Source: Haloplasmatales bacterium 4B
Lineage (GTDB): Bacteria > Bacillota_I > Bacilli_A > Haloplasmatales > Haloplasmataceae
Assembly: GCA_003586005.1 (NCBI GenBank)
Contig: NSKI01000008.1
Span: 21,812-85,811 of the forward strand
Reading direction: 5' to 3'
DNA: 64,000 nucleotides
The position numbers and the translations under genes are program-made. Of this stretch, positions 55,015 to 62,990 are shown in pieces (the first letter of the stretch is position 1; each line of letters opens with the position of its first letter). The notes under the pieces were generated by a model. That model had not been told where the DNA came from. It worked only from the letters and a program-made list of their open reading frames with translations, and made no database searches.

Positions 55015-56118
55015 TTATTTTTTATATTTTTTATCCATAAATTTTTTAGTGGTAACAACAGCTTCAACTAAACGATTTCTAATCTTGATAAATACTACAC
55101 TATCTAAATTTGCATATTTGACATCTATTAAGGCAACAGCCACAGAGAACTCACTTTCAGGTAATAAATAACCTGTAGTGATGACACCAATTTCTTCGCC
55201 AAATTCATTACAAACAGGATATCCGTGACGACATATACCTTTTTTCATCATTCTAAGTCCTACTGACTTTCTTGTGAGACCAGCAGCTTTTTGTTTTGCT
55301 AATGATTCTTTACCAATAAAATCAGTGTCTAATTTTACAAAGTAACCTAATCCTGCTTCAAGAGGTGTGATATCCTGATTAATTTCATTTCCATATAAAG
55401 GAAGAGCTGCTTCAAAACGTAATGTATCTCTTGCCCCTAATGCGATTGGTTTCAAACCAAGGCTTCCACCTTTTTCTATCAATACTTTCCAAATTGAAGT
55501 AACATCTTCACTCTTAGTATAGATTTCAAACCCATCTTCGCCTGTATAACCAGTTCTTGACACGATACAATTTACTCCATTCACAGTAATTTCTTTAAAA
55601 TGAAAAAATTTAATATCATCCAAATTAAAATCTGTTAAAGTTTGAAGGAAAGACTGAGCATTTGGACCTTGTAATGCGACTTGTCCATAATTATTTGATG
55701 CATTTTCAACTAAAACTTGATAATCACCTTTATTACTAAGAATCCATTCAAAATCCTTGTCAGCGTTAGAAGCATTAACAACAAGTAAAAATTTCTCATT
55801 AGTATATTTATATACTAACAAATCGTCAACGATTCCGCCATGCGGATAACATAAAAATGAATACACTACCTGATGTTCATTTAATTTATCAATGTCAGCG
55901 CTTACAAGATTTTGCACAAAAAAATGTGCCTCATTCCCAGTGATAAAGATTTCACCCATGTGAGAAACATCAAATAATCCCATATTGGTTCTTACAGTAA
56001 TGTGTTCATCTGTAATGCCACTATACTCAATAGGCATTTCCCACCCTGCAAAATCAACAATTTTAGCACCTAATTTAACATGTTCTTCATATAATGGTGT
56101 TCTTTTTAATTCACTCAC
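55015..56118 (-). CDS. gcvT: Aminomethyltransferase (T-protein)
   Basis: Transfers the methylene unit to tetrahydrofolate and frees ammonia. The 367 residues begin at GTG 56118 (GGGGGAT site) and show LFDVSHMGEIFITG, GGIVDDLLVYK, GYTGEDGFEIY and RDTLRFEAALPLYG. It opens the operon gcvT-gcvH-gcvPA-gcvPB-lpdA-tdh-kbl. Confidence 0.96.
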   Translation of the reverse strand: MSELKRTPLYEEHVKLGAKIVDFAGWEMPIEYSGITDEHITVRTNMGLFDVSHMGEIFITGNEAHFFVQNLVSADIDKLNEHQVVYSFLCYPHGGIVDDLLVYKYTNEKFLLVVNASNADKDFEWILSNKGDYQVLVENASNNYGQVALQGPNAQSFLQTLTDFNLDDIKFFHFKEITVNGVNCIVSRTGYTGEDGFEIYTKSEDVTSIWKVLIEKGGSLGLKPIALGARDTLRFEAALPLYGNEINQDITPLEAGLGYFVKLDTDFIGKESLAKQKAAGLTRKSVGLRMMKKGICRHGYPVCNEFGEEIGVITTGYLLPESEFSVAVALIDVKYANLDSVVFIKIRNRLVEAVVTTKKFMDKKYKK

Positions 56119-56281
56119 TATAAATCCCCCTTATTTTTATTATCTACAAACTAATAATACTACAAATCTTTGAATTTCTCAATTTAAAATTAACTATTTT
56201 TATGTTTAATTTTGAAAAACAATATATAAATGTATGCGCTTTCTTAAAAACACAAAGATAACTATTATTTATATTTATGAG

Positions 56282-56287
56282 ATTATA
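56282..56287 (-). promoter_or_regulatory. Extended -10 promoter of the gcv operon
   Basis: TGTTATAAT (TGn-TATAAT) at 56282-56290 on the minus strand. A good -35 is not visible, as usual for extended -10 promoters. The 5' leader would be about 155 bases and shows no glycine riboswitch signature. Confidence 0.5.
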
Positions 56288-56365
56288 ACAAATCCACTAA
56301 AAAACATCTAAAATTCAAGCTTTTTTAAAAGGAAGTAGGCTTAACTGGGAAATTTTAATATTTAT

Positions 56366-56405
56366 AAAAAAGACTAGCTCAGTTAAATACCTGAACAAGT
56401 CTTTT
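56366..56405 (-). terminator. Terminator after the DUF4236-TPR gene
   Basis: AAAAGACT pairs with AGTCTTTT with an inner TCAG/CTGA stem, followed by TTTTT on the minus strand. Confidence 0.75.
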
Positions 56406-56411
56406 ATTCAT

Positions 56412-57446
56412 TTATATTTCTTGCATTAACGCTTTAACGTCTTTGTAATCAACTTGATAATCATACACTTTAGATAGATAAGTAAAAGCACGTTTTTTAT
56501 TACCCTTTAGTAATAAAGCTTTACCTAAAGCATATTTATATTCTACAATATCATCATCCATATTTCTTTCTCTAACAGGTAATTCTTCATACCAACTTAT
56601 GGCTTTATCAAGATTTCCTAACCCTAGATGACAATCACCTAAAATTTTAAATTTTGCGAAGCGAATATCATCTTCTTCTGAATAAACTTTTTCTATTGCT
56701 TCGATTCCTTCATTATATTTACCTAAAAAAGCATTTGCATATCCTTTAATAAAATACATTACTTCAAGAAGTTCATTATCCTTTTTAAATTGTTTAACAT
56801 AAGCTAATGCTTCGTCATATTTTTCCAATTTAAATGTTGTAAAAATCATTAAGATCAAAGCCTTTTCACTACTAGGTCGCAAAACTAGACATTTTTTTAA
56901 TAAGTTATAAGTTTTATCTAATTTATCTTTATTAAATAATAAAATAGAGCGATTAAATTTAAAAATATAGGCATTCATTTTCGAATGAAAAAGGTAATAT
57001 CCTAATAGACTTGCGTTAACAGTAACTAGTAAATAATTTAAAAATTCTTTTTTAAATAATAAATAGCATATTAGACAAAGCAAAGTAATTAAAAGCCCAT
57101 ATAATGGGTAATTTTTTTCATGGCTTCCTAAATATAATAATAGCGCTTTTTCATCATCAGAAGGTATTCTTTCAAAATCAGTTTCAGGATCAACAATTTC
57201 TTCTTCTTTAACATTCTTAATAATTTCATCTTGTTTTATTTTTTTATTTTTCTTCTTTTTCTTCTTTTTTGTAAACCATTTCGTGTAATAAACCCCTTTA
57301 CCTCCTAGGGTAAATCTTACACCATATCTATTTTTACTGATTCTAAAACCCTTAATTCCTGTACTAATACCTACTCCACCATTTTTACTGAAATTAATCC
57401 TTGTATTTTTACCAATTTTAAAACTTTTTCTTAAATTAATTGCCAT
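56412..57446 (-). CDS. DUF4236 protein with TPR repeats
   Basis: About 344 residues from ATG 57446 (AAGGGGG site; the in-frame ATG at 57482 has none). Residues 1-50 match DUF4236 (FRKS-like start LRKSFKIGKNTRINFSKNGG, GVYYTKWF). A Lys-rich linker (KKKKKKNKK) and two hydrophobic helices (about 120-160) follow. The C-terminal half has TPR-like helix pairs (EKALILMIFTTFKLEKYDEA, AISWYEELPVRERNMDD). A scaffold role is likely; no known function. Monocistronic. Confidence 0.85.
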   Translation of the reverse strand: MAINLRKSFKIGKNTRINFSKNGGVGISTGIKGFRISKNRYGVRFTLGGKGVYYTKWFTKKKKKKKNKKIKQDEIIKNVKEEEIVDPETDFERIPSDDEKALLLYLGSHEKNYPLYGLLITLLCLICYLLFKKEFLNYLLVTVNASLLGYYLFHSKMNAYIFKFNRSILLFNKDKLDKTYNLLKKCLVLRPSSEKALILMIFTTFKLEKYDEALAYVKQFKKDNELLEVMYFIKGYANAFLGKYNEGIEAIEKVYSEEDDIRFAKFKILGDCHLGLGNLDKAISWYEELPVRERNMDDDIVEYKYALGKALLLKGNKKRAFTYLSKVYDYQVDYKDVKALMQEI

Positions 57447-57589
57447 AAAATTCCCCCTTACATATATAAATTTATTATACAATATATTACTTTATTGTCA
57501 AATATAAATCCTTTAAGTTAATTATCTGTTGACTTAATTTTTTTATAAATATATAATATTTCTATATTCAAAGTATTTGGAGGAGAATT

Positions 57590-58456
57590 ATGAGTAAAAT
57601 TGCGATAATAACTTGTAGCACAAGTGGACTTGATTATATCAATGGTTATGAAGATGTCAAAAAAGCAAGAACAACAATTATCATTAACAACAAAGAGTAT
57701 CTAGATGGACTAGATATTCACCCTAAACAATTTTATGAGCAACTTGATAAATTAAAAGAAATCCCAAAAACATCGCAACCATCTGTAGGATACCTTTTAG
57801 AAATATATGAACAATTAAAGAGTGAGGGCTATACTGATGCAATATACATCTCAATTTCTGATTATTTAAGTGGAACATATCAAAGCGTTTGTCTAACCAC
57901 TAATATTATTGAAGATTTTAATGTTTATCCATTTAATAGTAAGACAGCATCATTTTTAACTGGTTTTATGGCTATGGAAGCCTACCGCTTAGCTAATGAA
58001 GGGAAATCAGTAAAAGACATTCTTGACTATTTATCAATTTTACGTGACAATGACCGTATATTTCTTATGGTTGATGATTTAAAATATTTAGTAAGAAATG
58101 GTCGATTGTCAAATGCTTCAGCATTTATAGCTTCAACATTGAAAATAAAACCTCTTTTAGAGATTGGCGAAAATGGTAAAATCGTCGCAAAAGAAAAAAT
58201 ACGAACAACTAAAAAAGCACTAGACCGGGTAATTGAAAAATTTTTAGAAGAAACAAATAACGGAGATAATGCTCAATTTATCTTCTTATTTAACACTGAT
58301 GCAGAAGAAAACTTAAACTATACAAAAAAAGTTTTACAGGAAAAAGGTATTAATACTTCTCAACTAATAGATGCGCCTGTTTCTCCTGCAATTGGGTGCC
58401 ATGTAGGTAAAGGTGTAGTTGGTATCGGATATATTAAAAAAGTTGAAGCTAGTTAA
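57590..58456 (+). CDS. DegV-family fatty acid-binding protein
   Basis: A 288-residue protein that presents fatty acids to the FakA kinase in Bacillota. Family motifs: an early TCSTSGLDY, TSQPSVGYLLEIYEQLKSEG, ISISDYLSGTYQSV, DDLKYLVRNGRLS and the end AIGCHVGKGVVGIGY. The first motif is atypical for DegV, which usually has a DSTADL. fakA is not in the window. ATG with GGAGGAG. Confidence 0.9.
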   Translation: MSKIAIITCSTSGLDYINGYEDVKKARTTIIINNKEYLDGLDIHPKQFYEQLDKLKEIPKTSQPSVGYLLEIYEQLKSEGYTDAIYISISDYLSGTYQSVCLTTNIIEDFNVYPFNSKTASFLTGFMAMEAYRLANEGKSVKDILDYLSILRDNDRIFLMVDDLKYLVRNGRLSNASAFIASTLKIKPLLEIGENGKIVAKEKIRTTKKALDRVIEKFLEETNNGDNAQFIFLFNTDAEENLNYTKKVLQEKGINTSQLIDAPVSPAIGCHVGKGVVGIGYIKKVEAS

Positions 58457-58463
58457 TGATACA

Positions 58464-58826
58464 CTATATTTTCTTATTCTTTTTTTCACGAGTAAATTTT
58501 TTACTACCGAATAATTTCAACCAATTTTTTTCATCAATAAATAAATAAAATAAAACATCACACAAACTTAAAAACTTAATAAATTCAAAACGAGAAAATA
58601 ATAAATATAGTAAACCAATTGCTGGTTTTCCTAAATAAAACTGATGGACTCCATAACGTCCAAAAAGTAATGCCAATATAATGGCGATTATTTTACTTTT
58701 ACCAATTACTTCATCATTATTATTTTCAACTTTGGTTTTAGTTTTTTCAAATGTATTTGGGGCGAAAGAAATTTGCATATTATCAGAATATATATTAATT
58801 AAGTTTTTATCGGTATTTTTGCTCAT
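58464..58826 (-). CDS. TM2-domain membrane protein
   Basis: About 120 residues from ATG 58826, which follows AGGTGAT. The N-terminal 40 residues are polar; then comes the TM2 motif LLFGRYGVHQFYLGKPAIGL and a second helix with DVLFYLFIDEKNW. A basic Lys-rich tail ends it. TM2 proteins are widespread and of unknown or varied function. Confidence 0.85.
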   Translation of the reverse strand: MSKNTDKNLINIYSDNMQISFAPNTFEKTKTKVENNNDEVIGKSKIIAIILALLFGRYGVHQFYLGKPAIGLLYLLFSRFEFIKFLSLCDVLFYLFIDEKNWLKLFGSKKFTREKKNKKI

Positions 58827-58894
58827 AATATCACCTATTAACATATTTTACTCTCATTTAAATATACACAAAAATTTTTTATTTATGTTACAAC

Positions 58895-58923
58895 AAAAAG
58901 AGCAAATCAAATTTGCTCTTTTT
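58895..58923. terminator. Orphan hairpin between the TM2 gene and htpG
   Basis: AAAAAGAGCAAAT pairs with ATTTGCTCTTTTT, with T-runs both ways. No gene directly needs it; it may belong to a lost gene. Confidence 0.6.
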
Positions 58924-59037
58924 GTTTTTTCTATCTAAACTTTGAGGAATAGATTGCTTCAATCACTTTTTTGATATGGAATCAATCCTTACAATTAAGC
59001 ATTTACTCTATAATTTAAGCATAATAAAATAAATAAA

Positions 59038-59074
59038 AAAAGTAGCATTATCCTTAAGGGATAATACCACTTTT
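59038..59074 (-). terminator. Terminator after htpG
   Basis: An interrupted stem AAAGTGGTATTATCC with GGATAATGCTACTTT follows the htpG stop, with T residues on the minus strand. Confidence 0.7.
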
Positions 59075-59078
59075 ACAA

Positions 59079-60983
59079 TTACTTAGCTGATTTAATCATT
59101 AAATCACACATTTTATTTGAAAATTCAATTGGGTCTTCTATTTTAAAGCCCTCAATTAATAAGGCTTGTGTATATAATAAATCTGCATAATTTTTAACTT
59201 GTTCTTTGTCCTTTTCATAGACAGTTTCAAGTGCTTTAAATAAATTATGGTTTGGGTTAATTTCTAATACACGTTCTGCTTTCATTGAATTATTACCACC
59301 AGGCATAACTGCAAGTACTTTTTCCATTTCAAACGATAATCCATCTTTACTTACTAAACATACAGCACTGTCTTTTAACCTTGACGATAATTTTACTTCA
59401 CTTACTTTATCTTTCAAACTGTCTTTTATAAAAGATAATAAGTCTTTAAAAGTTTTTTCTTTCTTTTCAAGTTCCTTTTTTTCTTCCTTTGTCTCTAAGT
59501 TTAAATCACCTTGAGAAATATTTTTGAATTTTTTACCTTCATATTCCATTAGAATATTAATCGCAAATTCATCGATATCATCAGTGAAATATAATACTTC
59601 ATATTCTTTGTCATTTAGTAATTCCATTTGTGGCAATTTATCCATTTGTTCAATGCTAGAACCAGTAGCGTAATAAATGAATTCTTGACCCTCATTCATT
59701 CTTTCAACATACTCTTTCAAAGTAGTAAAAGTTTTTGAATTTGAAGAAATAAACAAAATCAAATCTTTTAATAAATCTTTTTTAGCACCAAACATATCAT
59801 ATACACCATATTTTAAATTTACACCATAAGTCTTATAAAATTCAATGTATAGATCTCGATCATTTTTAAGCATTTTCTCTAACTCATTTTTTATTTTCTT
59901 CTCTAAGTTAGTAGCGATTTTATTTAGTTGTCTATCATGTTGCAATATTTCTCGAGAAATGTTTAATGATAAATCTGGTGAGTCAACTAATCCCCTAATA
60001 AATCGTAAATAATCAGGTACCAAATCCTTACATTTATCCATGATAAAGACACCTTTAGAATATAACTGCAAACCCTTTTCATATTTATCAGAGTATAAAT
60101 CGTGTGGAGCTTTCTTAGGAATAAATATTAATGCATTGTAGTTTAATGATCCTTCCACATTCATATGAATTGCTTTAATTGGCCCCTCATAGTCATGAAA
60201 TTGATATTGATAAAATTCATTTAATTCTTCATCAGTAATTTCACTTTTGCTTTTTTTCCAAAGGGGAATCATTGAATTTAAAGTTTCTCTTTCAATTATA
60301 GTTTCATTTTCTTCTTTATTATCTTCTTTTGGGACCTCTTTTGTGATATCCATCATTATTGGATACCTAACATAATCAGAATATTTTTTTACTAAATCTT
60401 TAATCTTATATTCTTCTAAATATTCAGAAAATTTCTCATTGTCATCATCCTCACGTAAATATAAGACTATTTCTGTCCCATGTTCAGTTTTTTTGACTTC
60501 TTCAATTGAATAAGTTTCTTCGCCGTTTGATTCCCAAGCATAACCTATTTTTGAGTATGGTGATTTTGTTTTTACTAATACCTTATTAGAAACCATAAAC
60601 GCAGAATAAAAACCTACACCAAATTGACCGATTATGTCTAAATTGATATTATCGGAATTTGCTTTTAATTTTTCTAAAAATGATTTTGAACCAGACTTAG
60701 CTATAGTTCCTAAGTTTTCAATTAATTCATCTTCAGTCATTCCAATTCCATTATCTTTTATAGTTATTGTTTTTTCATCTTTATTTACACTAATTTCTAT
60801 ATAATATTCCTCATTTGTTTTTAAACTATCATCTTGTAGTGATAAGAAATTAAACTTATCAATAGCATCACTAGAATTAGAAATTAGTTCCCTTAAAAAT
60901 ATCTCTTTGTGAGTATAAATAGAATTAATCATTAAATTAAGTAATTGTTTTGACTCTGTTTTAAATTCTCTTACATTACTCAT
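59079..60983 (-). CDS. htpG: Chaperone protein HtpG (Hsp90 family)
   Basis: ATP-dependent Hsp90 chaperone. I start it at ATG 60983 (MSNVREFKTE, AAAGGAGG site), giving 634 residues, the standard length; the open frame extends 50 codons upstream but lacks a site. N-terminal GHKL ATPase motifs: KEIFLRELISNSSDAIDK, DNGIGMTEDELIENLGTIAKSG and GQFGVGFYSAFMVS. Middle domain: NISREILQHD. No CIRCE element is visible; an ordinary promoter lies upstream. Confidence 0.97.
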   Translation of the reverse strand: MSNVREFKTESKQLLNLMINSIYTHKEIFLRELISNSSDAIDKFNFLSLQDDSLKTNEEYYIEISVNKDEKTITIKDNGIGMTEDELIENLGTIAKSGSKSFLEKLKANSDNINLDIIGQFGVGFYSAFMVSNKVLVKTKSPYSKIGYAWESNGEETYSIEEVKKTEHGTEIVLYLREDDDNEKFSEYLEEYKIKDLVKKYSDYVRYPIMMDITKEVPKEDNKEENETIIERETLNSMIPLWKKSKSEITDEELNEFYQYQFHDYEGPIKAIHMNVEGSLNYNALIFIPKKAPHDLYSDKYEKGLQLYSKGVFIMDKCKDLVPDYLRFIRGLVDSPDLSLNISREILQHDRQLNKIATNLEKKIKNELEKMLKNDRDLYIEFYKTYGVNLKYGVYDMFGAKKDLLKDLILFISSNSKTFTTLKEYVERMNEGQEFIYYATGSSIEQMDKLPQMELLNDKEYEVLYFTDDIDEFAINILMEYEGKKFKNISQGDLNLETKEEKKELEKKEKTFKDLLSFIKDSLKDKVSEVKLSSRLKDSAVCLVSKDGLSFEMEKVLAVMPGGNNSMKAERVLEINPNHNLFKALETVYEKDKEQVKNYADLLYTQALLIEGFKIEDPIEFSNKMCDLMIKSAK

Positions 60984-61014
60984 TACATTTCCTCCTTTAA
61001 TATTTCCAAAATTT

Positions 61015-61043
61015 ATATTAAAACTTATTTCTAAATTTGTCAA
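61015..61043 (-). promoter_or_regulatory. Promoter of htpG
   Basis: TTGACA (61038-61043) and TAATAT (61015-61020) are 17 bases apart on the minus strand. Confidence 0.75.
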
Positions 61044-61108
61044 GTTAAGAAGCTTAGAAATATAGCAATTCATCACAAATAACAGGTTTAGTGTTGTTAA
61101 ATTGTCAT

Positions 61109-62245
61109 TTAAAATACTCTTAATTTTTGGCATATCTTAATATACAGTTCTAATCCATGATATAAAATATTTTCATCAAAGTTAAAATAACAACTATGAA
61201 GTGGGTGGATATAACCTAGTCTTTCATTCCGAGAGCCTAGCATCATAAAGTAACCAGGAATTTCTTGTTGATAGAAGGAAAAATCTTCAGCAATCATCAC
61301 TGGTTTCAAATCAATGATATCTTTTTCATCAATTAAACCTTTAACAAGTTCATGAAGTGTTTGTTCATTTATAACAGGGGGATATAAGTCTCTTAATTCC
61401 AAACCAATAGTTACATTGAACATATTTTCAAGTCCATTGTTTATTAATTTTATTCTCTTTTTTATTGTATTAAAAATATTAGGATCAAAAGCCCTAAAAG
61501 TACCATTTAATGTAACTTCGCTAGCGATAACATTTCTTGCTTCACCACCACTTATTTTTCCAATGGTAACAACTGCCCCTTCTATAGGTTCAATATCTCT
61601 ACTAACAATACTTTGATATGCTTGAATTAATAAAGAAGCAATATATATCCCATCGATACCATTATGAGGCATAGCCCCATGACTACTAACTGAATTAATT
61701 ATTATATCAAATTCTCCAACTTGGGCCATCAAGGGACCACTTTTTAGACCAATTTTTCTTTCATCGATTTCAGGATAAATGTGCAACCCAAATATCTTTT
61801 CGACTTGATATTTACTTAAAATCCCTTCTTTCACAATTATATTGGCTCCTCCAGGACCTTCTTCTGCAGGTTGAAAGATTAAAACAAGATCTTTTTCTAA
61901 TTCAATGTTAGAAACGAACATTGCAAGCCCCAGCAGGATACTCATATGACCATCGTGACCACAAGCATGCATCTTGCCATCGTGATTTGAGGCAAAATAA
62001 CAATTTGTTTTTTCTTGAACAGCTAAGGCATCCATATCAGCACGGAAAGCAATTGCCCCTCTTTGTCTACCCTTTTTTACAGCTATTATTCCCGTTTTTG
62101 CTGCTTCTTCTACTATAAATCCTAAATTTATTAATTTTTCTTTAATAAATTTTTGTGTAAGAAATTCGCAAAAACCTAATTCAGGAATTTGGTGAAGTTT
62201 TCTCCTAATCTTTATTATTTCTTCTTTTAAAATTTCATTAAGCAA
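61109..62245 (-). CDS. M20-family amidohydrolase (hippurate/N-acyl amino acid hydrolase type)
   Basis: A 378-residue metal-dependent hydrolase. Metal ligands: MHACGHDGHMSILLGLA (His-Asp-His), PAEEGPGGANII (Glu pair), GLHIYPE; the early RRKLHQIPELGFCEF is typical of the amidohydrolase branch. It may be an N-acetyl-diaminopimelate deacetylase or a general aminoacylase. The start is TTG 62245 behind GGGAGG, in the first copy of a duplicated translation start region. Confidence 0.9.
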   Translation of the reverse strand: MLNEILKEEIIKIRRKLHQIPELGFCEFLTQKFIKEKLINLGFIVEEAAKTGIIAVKKGRQRGAIAFRADMDALAVQEKTNCYFASNHDGKMHACGHDGHMSILLGLAMFVSNIELEKDLVLIFQPAEEGPGGANIIVKEGILSKYQVEKIFGLHIYPEIDERKIGLKSGPLMAQVGEFDIIINSVSSHGAMPHNGIDGIYIASLLIQAYQSIVSRDIEPIEGAVVTIGKISGGEARNVIASEVTLNGTFRAFDPNIFNTIKKRIKLINNGLENMFNVTIGLELRDLYPPVINEQTLHELVKGLIDEKDIIDLKPVMIAEDFSFYQQEIPGYFMMLGSRNERLGYIHPLHSCYFNFDENILYHGLELYIKICQKLRVF

Positions 62246-62330
62246 TTTTTAATACCTCCCTTGTATAAAAAATTTCATTAAGCAATTTTTAAAACCTCCA
62301 TTATATAAAAATTTTCATTAGCAATTTTAT
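62231..62330 (-). repeat. 40-bp tandem duplication of the translation start region
   Basis: Two 40-base units (62231-62270 and 62271-62310) and a third partial one each contain, on the minus strand, a GGAGG-type site and TTGCTTAATGAAA. The middle copy would encode a 15-codon mini-ORF (62238-62285) that overlaps the real start. Confidence 0.85.
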
Positions 62331-62463
62331 ACATCATATTTTTTATTATATGTTCTTTAATAAAGGTAAACAATAATAATATCTAGTAATCTTTTAAAAC
62401 TTTTTATTAATGATTGAATTATTGCATAAATTATATTAGAATGTAAATAACAAGGAGGTTACT

Positions 62464-62907
62464 ATGATTATAAAAGGTAAAAGTACAGGTCTAGCAGGAT
62501 CGATTGTTTCATTAGCATTTTCTTCAATTGGTTACATTTTAGCTAAAGGTTTTAGCTCAATCTCAAAAACAAAAGATTTTATTGATTCTTACCTCGATTC
62601 TTTTACATCACAAGGTTATTCGAGAGATTATGCTCTGGATGCTTTAGAACTTTATCGAGAATTTGCTAAGTTTATTGAATATGGTTCACTAGTATTTTTA
62701 ATTTTAGGCATAATCGCATTAATTTTAATTATTAAGTTAAAAACTAGTAATGTTAAAACTGTTGGCGCTCTAATATTAGTAATAAGTATTTTGCATATTT
62801 TTTGTTTTCGGATATTATCATTTATATTATTGTTAATATCAAGTATTAAGTTATTAAAATATATGCCAGATGACATACAAAACGAACCTATTTCAGTATC
62901 TGAATAA
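62464..62907 (+). CDS. Small membrane protein, unknown (DUF4064-like layout)
   Basis: A 147-residue protein with helices near residues 8-28, 75-92, 97-115 and 118-130 and a charged loop (SKTKDFIDSYLDSFTSQGYS) between the first two. The arrangement resembles DUF4064-type proteins but I see no decisive motif. ATG with AAGGAGG; monocistronic with a terminator. Confidence 0.75.
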   Translation: MIIKGKSTGLAGSIVSLAFSSIGYILAKGFSSISKTKDFIDSYLDSFTSQGYSRDYALDALELYREFAKFIEYGSLVFLILGIIALILIIKLKTSNVKTVGALILVISILHIFCFRILSFILLLISSIKLLKYMPDDIQNEPISVSE

Positions 62908-62936
62908 AAAAATGAAGCAAAAGCTTCATTTTTTCT
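62907..62936 (+). terminator. Terminator after the small membrane protein gene
   Basis: AAAAAATGAAGC pairs with GCTTCATTTTTT around AAAA; a T-run follows on the plus strand. Confidence 0.85.
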
Positions 62937-62990
62937 TTATTTATGTATTTATTGTAGGTTTTAAAAAAAGATTAATCATTTTTACTTAAT

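Noticed and set aside
56119..56411. Glycine riboswitch upstream of gcvT
   Set aside because: I looked for the paired core expected in the leader and saw only AT-rich sequence and an extended -10 promoter.
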